64,000 nt of DNA from the IMG/VR virus record IMGVR_UViG_3300044712_000815, positions 95,265-159,264 of that record, one strand, 5' to 3'. This DNA comes from a virus. Under the pieces are notes generated by a model. The model ran no database searches. It was not told the DNA's origin and saw nothing but the letters and a program-made list of their open reading frames with translations. The position numbers and the translations under genes were made by a program. Below, in pieces: positions 24,444-33,236 of this stretch. The stretch's first letter is position 1, and every line of letters begins with the position of its first letter.

Positions 24444-24985
24444 TATTGACAAATAGTATCAATTGTTTTTGCAACTTTCATCATCGAGTTGTATCTTGCT
24501 TTTTCAAACATTTCTAATGAAACATAATCGACATCATTAAAATTAACTGTTTCATTTATATTTTTTAATTCTTTTTCTTCTTGCATTTTTTCACGCATTT
24601 GTTGCATAACTTCATTTAATCTAGCTTCTTTTTCTTCTTTACGAATTTGACGTATTTCATTTATATTTTCACCATTTATTCTTGTTTCGATATTAAATTC
24701 GTTAAGATTATAATCCTGGGAATAATTTTGTCTTTGTACTTCATTAATATTACCATATTGATTATTCTTATAAGTTTCATAATTCGCATAATTTGGTGTT
24801 TCATTTAAGCTTATATATGAATTTATATTCATAGAATTTCCCCTAATTTGATCATATGAATTTATATTTGATGTATTCCCCCGCAATTGTTCAAATGTAT
24901 ATTCTTTCTTTTCAACATTCTGATATTCATCTACTTGATTTATTTTCTTAAATAAATTAAGATAATCTTGTTCACTTTGTTCCAT
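24443..24985 (-). CDS. Asn/Gln-rich coiled-coil protein
   Basis: 180 residues. The first half is low-complexity and rich in Asn, Tyr, Gln and Ser with an imperfect repeat (QLRGNTSNINSY / QIRGNSMNINSY). The second half is a charged coiled coil (IRQIRKEEKEARLNEVMQQM). It could be a scaffold or internal protein. No known domain. Confidence 0.5.
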   Translation of the reverse strand: MEQSEQDYLNLFKKINQVDEYQNVEKKEYTFEQLRGNTSNINSYDQIRGNSMNINSYISLNETPNYANYETYKNNQYGNINEVQRQNYSQDYNLNEFNIETRINGENINEIRQIRKEEKEARLNEVMQQMREKMQEEKELKNINETVNFNDVDYVSLEMFEKARYNSMMKVAKTIDTICQ

Positions 24986-25072
24986 ATCTATTTAATTGAT
25001 TTTTAATGTATATATTAAAATTTTCATTTTAACTCTAATATATTTATATATATTAAAATTTAAAAATAAAAT

Positions 25073-25672
25073 ATGGCAACAAAAGCGGATAAAGAAGAAT
25101 TTCAAGAAAGTATAGAAAGACTTAAAAATGAAATAGTGGAAACTCAAGATGAGTTGGATTTTGATCCAACTGATTTTTTTCCAGATACACAAAATGTAGA
25201 TTTAAATTTAAAAATTGAAATGCATGATTATGAAAAAGATTTAGAACTTATTAGATCAGAATCAAAAGAAACATTAGAATGTCTTGCTAATCTTTATTTA
25301 AATGATGAAACTATGAATAATAAAAACATTAATAATATTATAACCCAAGATGCACTTGCACTATCAGATTTAAAATTTTCAATATCATGTTCAAAAAGGG
25401 GCTTAATTAATTTAATGAAGCAAATTGATAATGGTAGTACTGATGCTGATTTATTTCAAGCAGTATCAATGTTTCAGAGGGAAATGAAAGAAGGCATTAA
25501 TATGCTTTATAAATTACAAAAAGATATGAAAGATTTTTTTAAAGACCTTAAAGGTGAACTTAAAGAAATAAATATTGGTGATGTTGAAGTCCAAGATAAA
25601 TATAAAGGACTTAGAATCACTGATCGGGATATTAACAAATCGTTAGATAAAATAATGAAAGAAAAAAAATAA
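25073..25672 (+). CDS. Helical protein, possible small terminase or scaffold
   Basis: 199 residues, nearly all helical: a charged coiled coil at the start (KADKEEFQESIERLKNEIVE), LSDLKFSISCSKRGLINLMK, then EMKEGINMLYKLQKDMKDFF. The layout of a central helical hairpin flanked by variable ends recalls T4 gp16-type small terminases, but no specific motif settles it. It lies alone on the plus strand within a minus block, with a TATATATA box upstream. Confidence 0.5.
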   Translation: MATKADKEEFQESIERLKNEIVETQDELDFDPTDFFPDTQNVDLNLKIEMHDYEKDLELIRSESKETLECLANLYLNDETMNNKNINNIITQDALALSDLKFSISCSKRGLINLMKQIDNGSTDADLFQAVSMFQREMKEGINMLYKLQKDMKDFFKDLKGELKEINIGDVEVQDKYKGLRITDRDINKSLDKIMKEKK

Positions 25673-25676
25673 TTTA

Positions 25677-25994
25677 TCAGTTTAAATTTTCTTTCGCATT
25701 AAAATATTTATCATATAAAAATTCTGCGGTATATTGATATCTCTTATCGTTCATTTTATCAATATCTAACAATATATCCTGATTGTTATCAAAATATTTT
25801 TCAAGATATGCTTTGGTATCATCTAATTGTTTAAAGGATTTTTCACTAATTCCATTAACTTCACAAATTATATTCATTAAATGATCAAATACATCATCTA
25901 CATAATTTCTTACACCATATTTAAAGCCAAATGAATTTGTTTTATATTCTTTTGGTTCTTTATATCTTTCATTTATAGATTCTAAATATTTCAT
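25677..25994 (-). CDS. Hypothetical protein
   Basis: 105 residues, charged and helical: MKYLESINERYKEPKEYK, then YVDDVFDHLMNIICEVNG and YLEKYFDNNQDILLDIDK. The N-terminus could be another targeting leader. It follows the next minus gene (25996-26331) by 1 base. Confidence 0.5.
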   Translation of the reverse strand: MKYLESINERYKEPKEYKTNSFGFKYGVRNYVDDVFDHLMNIICEVNGISEKSFKQLDDTKAYLEKYFDNNQDILLDIDKMNDKRYQYTAEFLYDKYFNAKENLN

Positions 25995-25995
25995 T

Positions 25996-26331
25996 TTAAT
26001 TTTGTATAATTAATACATTTACAGTACCTTGCGACACCACATTTATTTCACCACCAAATTTTTCTTTCAATTCTGCTAATAATTTAGATGTTGTGGTTAC
26101 ACCAACAGTAACATCACGCTTCATATATACTGATACTTTTTTACCAGTAGCATAATTTGCAATAAATATCACATAATCATTTGCATCCAATTGTTTTTCT
26201 GGATAGTTTTCATTTTTGTCTATAATAATACCATTTAATTTATTATTATCAAAAAACATTTTAATTTGATCTACTATACTAGTATTTGTATTCTCTTTTA
26301 AGAAATCAAAAAAATTTTTAATTGTTTTCAT
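25996..26331 (-). CDS. Protein with capsid-targeting-like leader
   Basis: 111 residues. MKTIKNFFDFLKEN is the closest match in this window to the T4 internal-protein leader. The rest is alpha/beta (NDYVIFIANYATGKKVSVYM and GGEINVVSQGTVNVLIIQ). A virion-internal role is inferred only from the leader. Confidence 0.5.
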   Translation of the reverse strand: MKTIKNFFDFLKENTNTSIVDQIKMFFDNNKLNGIIIDKNENYPEKQLDANDYVIFIANYATGKKVSVYMKRDVTVGVTTTSKLLAELKEKFGGEINVVSQGTVNVLIIQN

Positions 26332-26343
26332 ATATATTTCATA

Positions 26344-26784
26344 TTATTTTTTCTTTGATAGTAATGATGTTAAATCGTTAATAAATTTATCTTGTAATTT
26401 TAAATTTTCAATTATTACAAAGTTATTATTACCTTTAACTTTAATACCTTCTATTATTTTTTTCATATCAGGTTTTGATGTATAATATTTAAACAAACCA
26501 TTAACAAATTCATTTAAATTAACATTTAAACTTTCATTATATTTAACAATGTGCAATTCATTATCTTTTTTTCTAATAAAATAATCGGTATTAGAATATT
26601 TTGTTTTTATTGTTTCCATAATATCCTTAATATTTCCATCATTAAATTTAATAATTCTTTCTTCTAATATTTCAATACCTATATTAGTAGATTTTGGTGT
26701 TAATAAAACTTCTTCTTTGATTTGTTCATCATTTCTGATTGACACCTTAACACTGTTTGTTTGTTCACTATATTTTTTAATCAT
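26344..26784 (-). CDS. Hypothetical protein, paralogue of the 45772-46155 product
   Basis: 146 residues. KKDNELHIVKYNESLNVNLN, then EFVNGLFKYYTSKP and GIKVKGNNNFVIIENL line up with the plus-strand gene at 45772 (ENELQCIKYNNKMGVDLTEF, VIEGNDKFSIIKGI). This indicates an ancient duplication. Function unknown. Confidence 0.5.
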   Translation of the reverse strand: MIKKYSEQTNSVKVSIRNDEQIKEEVLLTPKSTNIGIEILEERIIKFNDGNIKDIMETIKTKYSNTDYFIRKKDNELHIVKYNESLNVNLNEFVNGLFKYYTSKPDMKKIIEGIKVKGNNNFVIIENLKLQDKFINDLTSLLSKKK

Positions 26785-26836
26785 TGTCCTTTTTTATTTT
26801 TATTATATATTAATAAATAATAGTCATTTTTTTAAA

Positions 26837-26884
26837 AACTAAAAAAGGGACTTTCATTAAAAATGAAAATCCCTTCTTTTTAGT
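26837..26884. terminator. Bidirectional terminator-like hairpin
   Basis: ACTAAAAAAGGGA pairs with TCCCTTCTTTTTTAGT around a weaker inner stem (TTTCAT/ATGAAA). It lies downstream of the minus gene ending at 26895. Confidence 0.75.
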
Positions 26885-26894
26885 TTCAATATTT

Positions 26895-27335
26895 TTAATA
26901 ATGTGTAATTGTTATATCACCCACACCATTTTTATATTGTGAATTAGGATTGATTACAGATACGATCTTACTCAATATTCTTGCATCTTTTCTTGTTACC
27001 TCAACACCATAAGCTTTAGGTATAATCAATTTATCTTTATTTATATCATATTTTATTGTATAATCTTTTGAATTATTCATCCATTTACGATTATAATCAA
27101 TTACAATATTTAAATAATCAGTATCAGATTTAAATATTGATTTTTCAGATTTTTTTGATATATCTTTTATTTTACCCAAACACAATTCAGAATCAATAAA
27201 TTCAGAAAAAACACTATTTTTTAATAGTTTATTTGATCTATTATTTTGTTTTAAATCATCCATCTTTCTTGCGGCACTAAGAATTGTATCGCTAGATAAT
27301 TCTGTAATAAAATCTTCGAATAGTTTAATTTTCAT
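26895..27335 (-). CDS. Protein with capsid-targeting-like leader
   Basis: 146 residues; MKIKLFEDFITELSSDT has the Lys-aromatic-acidic pattern and an I-T-E tripeptide like a T4 prohead protease site. The body is helical then beta (YTIKYDINKDKLIIPKAYGV). Not recognised otherwise. Confidence 0.5.
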   Translation of the reverse strand: MKIKLFEDFITELSSDTILSAARKMDDLKQNNRSNKLLKNSVFSEFIDSELCLGKIKDISKKSEKSIFKSDTDYLNIVIDYNRKWMNNSKDYTIKYDINKDKLIIPKAYGVEVTRKDARILSKIVSVINPNSQYKNGVGDITITHY

Positions 27336-27349
27336 ATTTAAATTTAAAT

Positions 27350-27886
27350 TTAAATTTCTTGTGCAGGCACTTGTGCTGCTGCTGTTTGTGCTTGTTGTTG
27401 TCCTTGTACTTGAACTGCTGGTTTTTGTGCATCTGTATTTTGTACAGGTGCAGTTTGTGCTGCTGCAGTATCAACATCGTCTGTTCCTGCTGGTTGTGCT
27501 TGAACTTGTGATTGTGCTTGTGTTTGTGCTTGTGTTTGTGCTGGAACTTTGTCACTACCTGTTACAATTTCAACAGGAAGATTTTCAATATTCAAATAAT
27601 TTTCATTTGCCCATTGTACCAATCTTTCTGCCAATCTTTTTTCACCCATATCAGCACGTAAATCTTTACCTGTTTGATCTTTTACTTTTTTAATGTAAGT
27701 ACTAACTAAAGATTTTGGAAGATCAACATCAACTGACACACGATAGAAATCATCAATAGCATCAACCATTTCATTTACTTGTGTTGTTTCACCATTAATT
27801 GCAACATCTTCATTTGTTATTGATTCTTGTATAGAAGATTTCTTTTTACCTTTGAAATCGTCAAAACTAAAAATATTATTTACCAT
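27350..27886 (-). CDS. Ala/Gln/Pro-rich tailed protein, possible scaffold
   Basis: 178 residues. The N-terminal ~115 residues are folded-looking (IFSFDDFKGKKKSSIQES; VSVDVDLPKSLVSTYIKK). The C-terminal ~65 residues are a low-complexity Gln/Ala/Val/Pro tail (QTQAQTQAQSQVQAQPAG). Several other frames are open here only because of the repeats. A disordered tail fits a scaffolding or core protein. Confidence 0.55.
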   Translation of the reverse strand: MVNNIFSFDDFKGKKKSSIQESITNEDVAINGETTQVNEMVDAIDDFYRVSVDVDLPKSLVSTYIKKVKDQTGKDLRADMGEKRLAERLVQWANENYLNIENLPVEIVTGSDKVPAQTQAQTQAQSQVQAQPAGTDDVDTAAAQTAPVQNTDAQKPAVQVQGQQQAQTAAAQVPAQEI

Positions 27887-27997
27887 TTTATCTAAATTAT
27901 TTTTTATGTATATATTAATTTTTTATTGTTATTTTTTCATTTTAGAAAAACAACTTAAAATTAGTTTGATCTATATATAAAATTAATTTTTCATTTT

Positions 27998-28029
27998 TTT
28001 GAATTATTTAAAATAAATTATTATCTTTG
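27998..28029 (+). promoter_or_regulatory. Bacteroidota-type promoter
   Basis: TTTG (27998-28001), a 20-base spacer and TATCTTTG (28022-28029), an exact TAnnTTTG. The NAD synthetase start lies 15 bases downstream. Confidence 0.6.
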
Positions 28030-28043
28030 TCAAAAAATTAGAT

Positions 28044-29957
28044 ATGAAAATTTCCGTAGCACAGTTAGATATTATTGCAGGACATCCTGATGTTAATGTA
28101 TCTAAAATCTTATTAGAAATTGAAAAAGCAAGAAATAATAATGTTGACATTATTGTTTTTTCCGAAATGACCGTTCCTGGATATTTGATTGGTGATGAGT
28201 GGGAAAATGCATCTTTTATAAAAGATTGCTTTTCATACAACGAAACAATTAAAAATGCAACAGAAGGAATCATTGCAATTTGGGGAAATGTTGATATTGA
28301 TTTTGATCTAAAAAATGAAGATGGTCGTATTCGTAAATATAATGCTGCTTTCATTGCCCAAAATTGTGAATATGTTAAAAAAATAATACCACATTCAACA
28401 AAAGGTGTTGAAAATTTATCAAATGGTAGAACATATAAAACATTAATGCCAAAATATAGGGAATTCGATGATGAACGACATTTTTATTCTCTACGTAAAT
28501 TAGTACAAGATAAGGGTTCTGATATTGATAATAATATATTACCATTTTTAGTCAATATAAATGGTGAATATAAAAGAATTGGTATTATATTATGTGAAGA
28601 TATGTGGTCAGATGATTACACGATTAATCCAATTGACATATTACTCAAATATAATTCGGATGTTATAGTAAATTTATCTTGTTCACCTTGGACATGGAGG
28701 AAAAATAATAAACGACATTCGGTTGTTCGTGGAAGAATTAAAAACAAACCAACATATTTTGTTTATTGTAACAATACAGGAACACAAAATAACGGAAAGA
28801 ATATATTCTTATTTGATGGTGGTTCTACTATTTATAATCCGGATGGATCATTATTGTGTGTAGCTAAAGATTACACAGAAGAAACAATAACAGCTACATT
28901 ATTTGCTGATAAAATATCATTATCAAATCCTGAAATTACAACAGATCAAGATAAAAAAGAATTATTTAACGGTTTAGTATATGGCATTAAAAAATTCTTT
29001 GATACTTTACCTAGCAAAAAAGCTGTAATTGGATTGAGTGGTGGTGTGGATTCTGCATTAGATATATGTTTACTTGTTGAAGCTCTTGGTGCTGAAAATG
29101 TTTATGCTATCAATATGCCTAGTAAATTTAATTCTAATACAACCAAAGATGCCGCACTATTACTAGCAAAAAATCTTGGTGTTCATTATAGTGTAATTTC
29201 AATTCAAAAAACTGTCGAAAACACTATTTCTGAAATAAATAATAGTCATTTTGTTCGATTAAATGATACTGGTGCAATAACACCACTCAATTTATCAGGA
29301 TTGAATATCGAAAATATTCAAGCACGTGATCGTGGTTCACGAGTTTTAGCTGGTGTGGCATCAGCATTGGGTGCAGTTTTTATTAATAACGGAAATAAAA
29401 CTGAAACAGCATTTGGATATGCAACATTATATGGTGATATTAATGGTGCAATAGCACCATTAGCGGATTTATATAAACACGAAGTTTATGAATTAGCTAA
29501 GTATTACAATATATTAAAAAGAAAAGAAATTATACCTTCTATCATATTGAATATTGTGGCATCAGCAGAATTAAGTGATGATCAGAATGTGGATGAAGGT
29601 AAAGGGGATCCTATCATTTATCCATATCACGATAAATTAGTACGTGCATTTGTTGAATTTAGACTTGATCCTGAAGATATTCTTCGTTTATATAGTGAAA
29701 GAAAATTGGCTGAAACCTTTTTATGTGATCAAAAATTAATTGACAATTTTAGTGTTGAAAATTTTATTATTGATCTAGAACAAAAATGGAAAGCTTACAA
29801 ATTAGCAATATTCAAAAGAATACAAGCACCACCGATTATTGCAGTTTCAAGAAGGGCATTTGGATTTGATTTGCGTGAATCACAAAATAGTGTTCATTTT
29901 ACTCAAGAATATTATAAATTAAAAAAATTGTTACTTGAAAAATATAAATTAAACTAA
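28044..29957 (+). CDS. nadE: Glutamine-dependent NAD+ synthetase
   Basis: 637 residues, full length. It makes NAD+ from deamido-NAD+, ATP and glutamine-derived ammonia. The N-terminal nitrilase-type glutaminase domain has its Glu in VFSEMTVPGYLIGD and its Cys in IILCEDMWSDD. The C-terminal synthetase domain has the PP-loop VIGLSGGVDSALD, and further conserved blocks NIQARDRGSRVLAG and GYATLYGDINGAIAPLADLY. All catalytic residues looked for are present. A host-type promoter precedes it. In a phage it could restore NAD+ drained by host defences, or support biosynthesis; both are inferences. Confidence 0.95.
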   Translation: MKISVAQLDIIAGHPDVNVSKILLEIEKARNNNVDIIVFSEMTVPGYLIGDEWENASFIKDCFSYNETIKNATEGIIAIWGNVDIDFDLKNEDGRIRKYNAAFIAQNCEYVKKIIPHSTKGVENLSNGRTYKTLMPKYREFDDERHFYSLRKLVQDKGSDIDNNILPFLVNINGEYKRIGIILCEDMWSDDYTINPIDILLKYNSDVIVNLSCSPWTWRKNNKRHSVVRGRIKNKPTYFVYCNNTGTQNNGKNIFLFDGGSTIYNPDGSLLCVAKDYTEETITATLFADKISLSNPEITTDQDKKELFNGLVYGIKKFFDTLPSKKAVIGLSGGVDSALDICLLVEALGAENVYAINMPSKFNSNTTKDAALLLAKNLGVHYSVISIQKTVENTISEINNSHFVRLNDTGAITPLNLSGLNIENIQARDRGSRVLAGVASALGAVFINNGNKTETAFGYATLYGDINGAIAPLADLYKHEVYELAKYYNILKRKEIIPSIILNIVASAELSDDQNVDEGKGDPIIYPYHDKLVRAFVEFRLDPEDILRLYSERKLAETFLCDQKLIDNFSVENFIIDLEQKWKAYKLAIFKRIQAPPIIAVSRRAFGFDLRESQNSVHFTQEYYKLKKLLLEKYKLN

Positions 29958-29968
29958 TTTTTTACATT

Positions 29969-30145
29969 ATGACTAAAATAATAATATCAATTGTACTATT
30001 GATTGCTGGTATAGGTTTAGGTTTTGTATCATTCAATCATGTTAATCCTTGGTTAGGACTTTTAATAACAATATCCAGTATTGGATTATTTTTAATCTAC
30101 ATTTATAAACAAATAATAAAAACAAAAACAAATGAAAAAAAGTAA
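29969..30145 (+). CDS. Small membrane protein
   Basis: 58 residues: two hydrophobic helices (IIISIVLLIAGIGLGFVSF and LGLLITISSIGLFLIYIY) and a basic tail. It starts 11 bases after nadE and overlaps the SPFH gene by 14 bases, so it is likely cotranscribed and may act with that lipoprotein in the membrane. Confidence 0.55.
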   Translation: MTKIIISIVLLIAGIGLGFVSFNHVNPWLGLLITISSIGLFLIYIYKQIIKTKTNEKK

Positions 30146-30962
30146 ATTTATTTTTATGCTATCTATGGTTGCCTTAATGACAATCATTACAAGTTGTGAA
30201 CGTGTTGCACCAAATTATCAAGGTGTATTGATGGAAAATTATGGTAAAAACGGAAAAGCTGATTTTTCTCTTCAAAAAGGTCGTGTTTGGACTGCTGCAC
30301 CAGGAACTGAACTATTTCAAGTACCTTTATGGGAACAACGTGGCGATTACGGTGATAGAATTCTCCATCTTAAATCTGCTGATAATACCGAATTTTCTAG
30401 CCGTCCAATGTATTCATTTAAAGCTATCGAAAATCGTTGTGTTGATTTAGTATTTCAAAATAAACAATTGGGTGCTAATTCTGATTTTATGACAACTTTG
30501 ATGGATAATATCTTAGAAACTAAAATTTATGATGTAATGAAGGAAGTTTCCCGTAGTTATACAACACAAGCACTCATGGAAACCACCACATTACCTGATG
30601 GCACAACTACTAGTGGATCACTTAAATATGAAAAAGCTGTACAAGAAATTATATTGAAAGAATTTGAAAGCAAAGGATTAGAACTTATGACATTTAGTTG
30701 TCAACTTGAATTTACCGCAGCAGTTACAGCTAAAATAGATAATCGTAACGAAGTAAATACAAATATTTCAGTTATTGAACAAAAAATTGTTGAACAAACA
30801 AAACAACTTGAATTATCTAGAATTCTAGCAGAAATTGAAATGGTTCCACTTATTGTTGCAAAAAAGAATAATGTTCTTGATGAATATATCAAATTAAGAG
30901 CATATCAAATTTGGGATGGTAAACAACCACTTTATGGCAATACACCATTCTTGATAAAATAA
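30132..30962 (+). CDS. SPFH/Band-7 (prohibitin-like) lipoprotein
   Basis: 276 residues. FIFMLSMVALMTIITSC is a lipoprotein signal with the lipid Cys at about residue 22. The mature part looks like an SPFH domain (VAPNYQGVLMENYGKNGKAD, a strand-rich core, ILETKIYDVMKEVSRSYTTQ). A helical region follows (NRNEVNTNISVIEQKIVEQT...LAEIEMVPLIVAKKNNVLDEY). These proteins form membrane-associated rings or scaffolds. Related proteins occur in some Bacteroidota phages. A strong terminator follows. Confidence 0.7.
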   Translation: MKKSKFIFMLSMVALMTIITSCERVAPNYQGVLMENYGKNGKADFSLQKGRVWTAAPGTELFQVPLWEQRGDYGDRILHLKSADNTEFSSRPMYSFKAIENRCVDLVFQNKQLGANSDFMTTLMDNILETKIYDVMKEVSRSYTTQALMETTTLPDGTTTSGSLKYEKAVQEIILKEFESKGLELMTFSCQLEFTAAVTAKIDNRNEVNTNISVIEQKIVEQTKQLELSRILAEIEMVPLIVAKKNNVLDEYIKLRAYQIWDGKQPLYGNTPFLIK

Positions 30963-30980
30963 TCAAAATCAAAAATATTG

Positions 30981-31013
30981 AAAAGACCCGAATATCTGAT
31001 ATTCGGGTCTTTT
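30981..31013 (+). terminator. Rho-independent terminator
   Basis: A perfect 15-bp GC-containing stem (AAAAGACCCGAATAT / ATATTCGGGTCTTTT) with a 3-base loop and a T run, after the SPFH gene. Confidence 0.9.
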
Positions 31014-31061
31014 TTATTAAACTTATTTATAAAATAATTATAAATAAACATAAAAATTAAT

Positions 31062-31901
31062 ATGCATTTTTTAAATATTAAAATAAATATAATCGTTTCT
31101 GTATCAGAAAATTGGGTTATTGGTAAGAATAATAAATTATTGTGGAATTTGAAAAGTGATCTTAAACGATTTAAAGAACTTACGACAGGTCATCCAATAA
31201 TAATGGGTCAAAGAACATTTGAATCACTACCTAATGGTGCATTACCAAATAGAACAAATATCGTATTAACTGATGATCTTAATTTTACCGCACCAAATGT
31301 TGTAATTGTACACGATATTGATGATGCTTTACATTTAGCAGAAGGATTTTGTGGTGATAGTGATGATGTCTTTATAATTGGTGGTGGTATGATTTATAAA
31401 CAATTTTTAGAAATTGCAGATTTTGTTTATTTAACTACTGTACACGTAACATTAGATGGTGATACAACATTCCCAGAACTTGATAATACATGGAAATTAC
31501 TTTCAGAAGAATTTAAATCAAAAGATGATAAAAATGATTATGACCATACATATAAAATATATAAACACATAAAATATCTTTATGATGATGATGAAATATA
31601 CCAAAAAATGTTAAATGAAGAATTAACCATAAACGAAAAAGAAGAACGAAAAAATTGTCCACTATGTATGGGTAAAGGGGAATATTATACTGGTGGTAGT
31701 TTTGGTGGATCAACAATATTACACAAATGTCCATGTGAACAAAATAACAAACTTGTGGATTGGAATAATTTTTCATTAGATGAACTAGCTGATTATTTAG
31801 AAAAAAAATGGATGTTTAATAGTAGTGGTGAAGCATTAGCTATATTTAAATTGGTAGATTTTTATAGAAAACATAAAAATATAAAAAATAATAATAATTA
31901 A
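31062..31901 (+). CDS. folA: Dihydrofolate reductase fused to a zinc-binding tail
   Basis: 279 residues. Residues ~8-170 are DHFR (reduces dihydrofolate to tetrahydrofolate with NADPH for dTMP synthesis): IIVSVSENWVIGKNNKLLWN, HPIIMGQRTFESLP, VFIIGGGMIYKQFL and VTLDGDTTFPEL are the conserved blocks. After a linker, residues ~195-228 hold C199-x2-C202 with GKGEYY and C223-x-C225, a DnaJ/RNA-polymerase-like zinc knuckle, followed by a helical end. The tail is not part of usual DHFR, which is about 160 residues. No thymidylate synthase is in the window. The gene ends directly at the PhoH start. Confidence 0.85.
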   Translation: MHFLNIKINIIVSVSENWVIGKNNKLLWNLKSDLKRFKELTTGHPIIMGQRTFESLPNGALPNRTNIVLTDDLNFTAPNVVIVHDIDDALHLAEGFCGDSDDVFIIGGGMIYKQFLEIADFVYLTTVHVTLDGDTTFPELDNTWKLLSEEFKSKDDKNDYDHTYKIYKHIKYLYDDDEIYQKMLNEELTINEKEERKNCPLCMGKGEYYTGGSFGGSTILHKCPCEQNNKLVDWNNFSLDELADYLEKKWMFNSSGEALAIFKLVDFYRKHKNIKNNNN

Positions 31902-33236
31902 ATGACTAAAAACAAAGAAAAAGGTAAAATTTTTGTAATTGACACGTCTGTAATCCTTTATGATCATAATGCGATTTATAATTTTGAAGAACACGATGTT
32001 GCAATACCAATTACAGTATTAGAAGAATTGGATGATTTTAAAAAAGGGAATGATACTATTAATTATGAAGCAAGAGAATTTATTAGAAACGTTGATAAAC
32101 TTGCGGAAAATAATACATTAACTAATTGGATCGAAATAAACGGAAATAAAGGTAAATTAAAAGTTATAATGACATCCGAAAATCCTACAATTGATGCAAC
32201 TAAGATTTTTCAAGACAGAAAAGCAGATCACAGAATTTTAAATTCTGCCATATCATTACAAAATGAATACCAAAATAAAAGTATTATTTTAGTATCAAAA
32301 GATGTTAATTTAAGATTAAAAGCAAAATCTTTAAATTTAATTGCTGAAGATTATTTAACTGGGAAAGTTGAAGATACCGAAAATCTATTTACAGGGAAAT
32401 TAATTATAGATGATGTCGATGAAAATGCAATATCAGAATTATATCAAAGTGGATTTTGTTCACCTGATAGTATTGGTCTTACAAAATTAGAAAGTAATTT
32501 ATATTTAATATTAAAAAATGATAAATCATCAGCGTTAGCATATTATAATAAATTAACCAATAAAATAGAACGGGTCGATAAAAAAACTTGTTATAAAATT
32601 GCACCTAGAAATTCCGAACAAGCTTTTGCATTTCATGCACTATTAAACGATGATGTAAAATTAATAACGCTTCAAGGTAAAGCCGGAACAGGAAAAACAT
32701 TATTAGCACTTGCAGCAGCATTACAACAAAAGAAAACATATAGACAAATTTATTTGGCAAGACCAATTGTACCATTGAGTAACAAAGACTTAGGGGCGTT
32801 ACCTGGAAACGTTCAGGATAAGATAGAACCGTATATCCTGCCATTGTTCGATAACCTGAAATTTATTCAAAGTCAATTCAAAGAATCCGATAAAGAATAT
32901 AAATTTATTACTGATTGTATTAAAGAAGAAAAAATAATCATTACACCACTTGCATATATTCGTGGTCGTAGTATTTCTAATACACTATTTATCATCGACG
33001 AAGCCCAGAATTTAACACCACACGAAGTAAAAACCATTGTAACCCGTGCGGGTGAAGGTTCAAAAATTATATTTACTGGTGATATTCATCAAATTGATAC
33101 CCCATACTTAGACACACAAAGTAATGGGTTATCACACATAATAGATAGAATGAATAAACAATCTATTTATTCACATATGACCTTAGTTAAAGGTGAACGG
33201 TCAGAATTGGCTGATATTGCAAATGAATTACTTTAA
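31902..33236 (+). CDS. PIN-PhoH fusion ATPase (PhoH2-type)
   Basis: 444 residues. The N-terminal PIN RNase domain (~8-150) has acidic residues in FVIDTSVILYDHNAI, LEELDDFKKG, DRKADHRILNSAI and LVSKDVNLRLKA. The C-terminal PhoH ATPase has Walker A GKAGTGKT at 259-266, Walker B FIIDEAQNLTP (363-373) and KIIFTGDIHQID. PIN-PhoH proteins are thought to unwind and cut RNA; phages often carry PhoH genes. It starts at the base after the DHFR stop, in the same operon. Confidence 0.9.
   Translation: MTKNKEKGKIFVIDTSVILYDHNAIYNFEEHDVAIPITVLEELDDFKKGNDTINYEAREFIRNVDKLAENNTLTNWIEINGNKGKLKVIMTSENPTIDATKIFQDRKADHRILNSAISLQNEYQNKSIILVSKDVNLRLKAKSLNLIAEDYLTGKVEDTENLFTGKLIIDDVDENAISELYQSGFCSPDSIGLTKLESNLYLILKNDKSSALAYYNKLTNKIERVDKKTCYKIAPRNSEQAFAFHALLNDDVKLITLQGKAGTGKTLLALAAALQQKKTYRQIYLARPIVPLSNKDLGALPGNVQDKIEPYILPLFDNLKFIQSQFKESDKEYKFITDCIKEEKIIITPLAYIRGRSISNTLFIIDEAQNLTPHEVKTIVTRAGEGSKIIFTGDIHQIDTPYLDTQSNGLSHIIDRMNKQSIYSHMTLVKGERSELADIANELL

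Noticed and set aside
27325-27693. Lys/Gln/His-rich and Val/Leu-rich frames across the Gln/Ala tail of the 27350-27886 gene
   Set aside because: Repeat-driven shadows; the accepted frame has a folded N-terminal region and a clear start.
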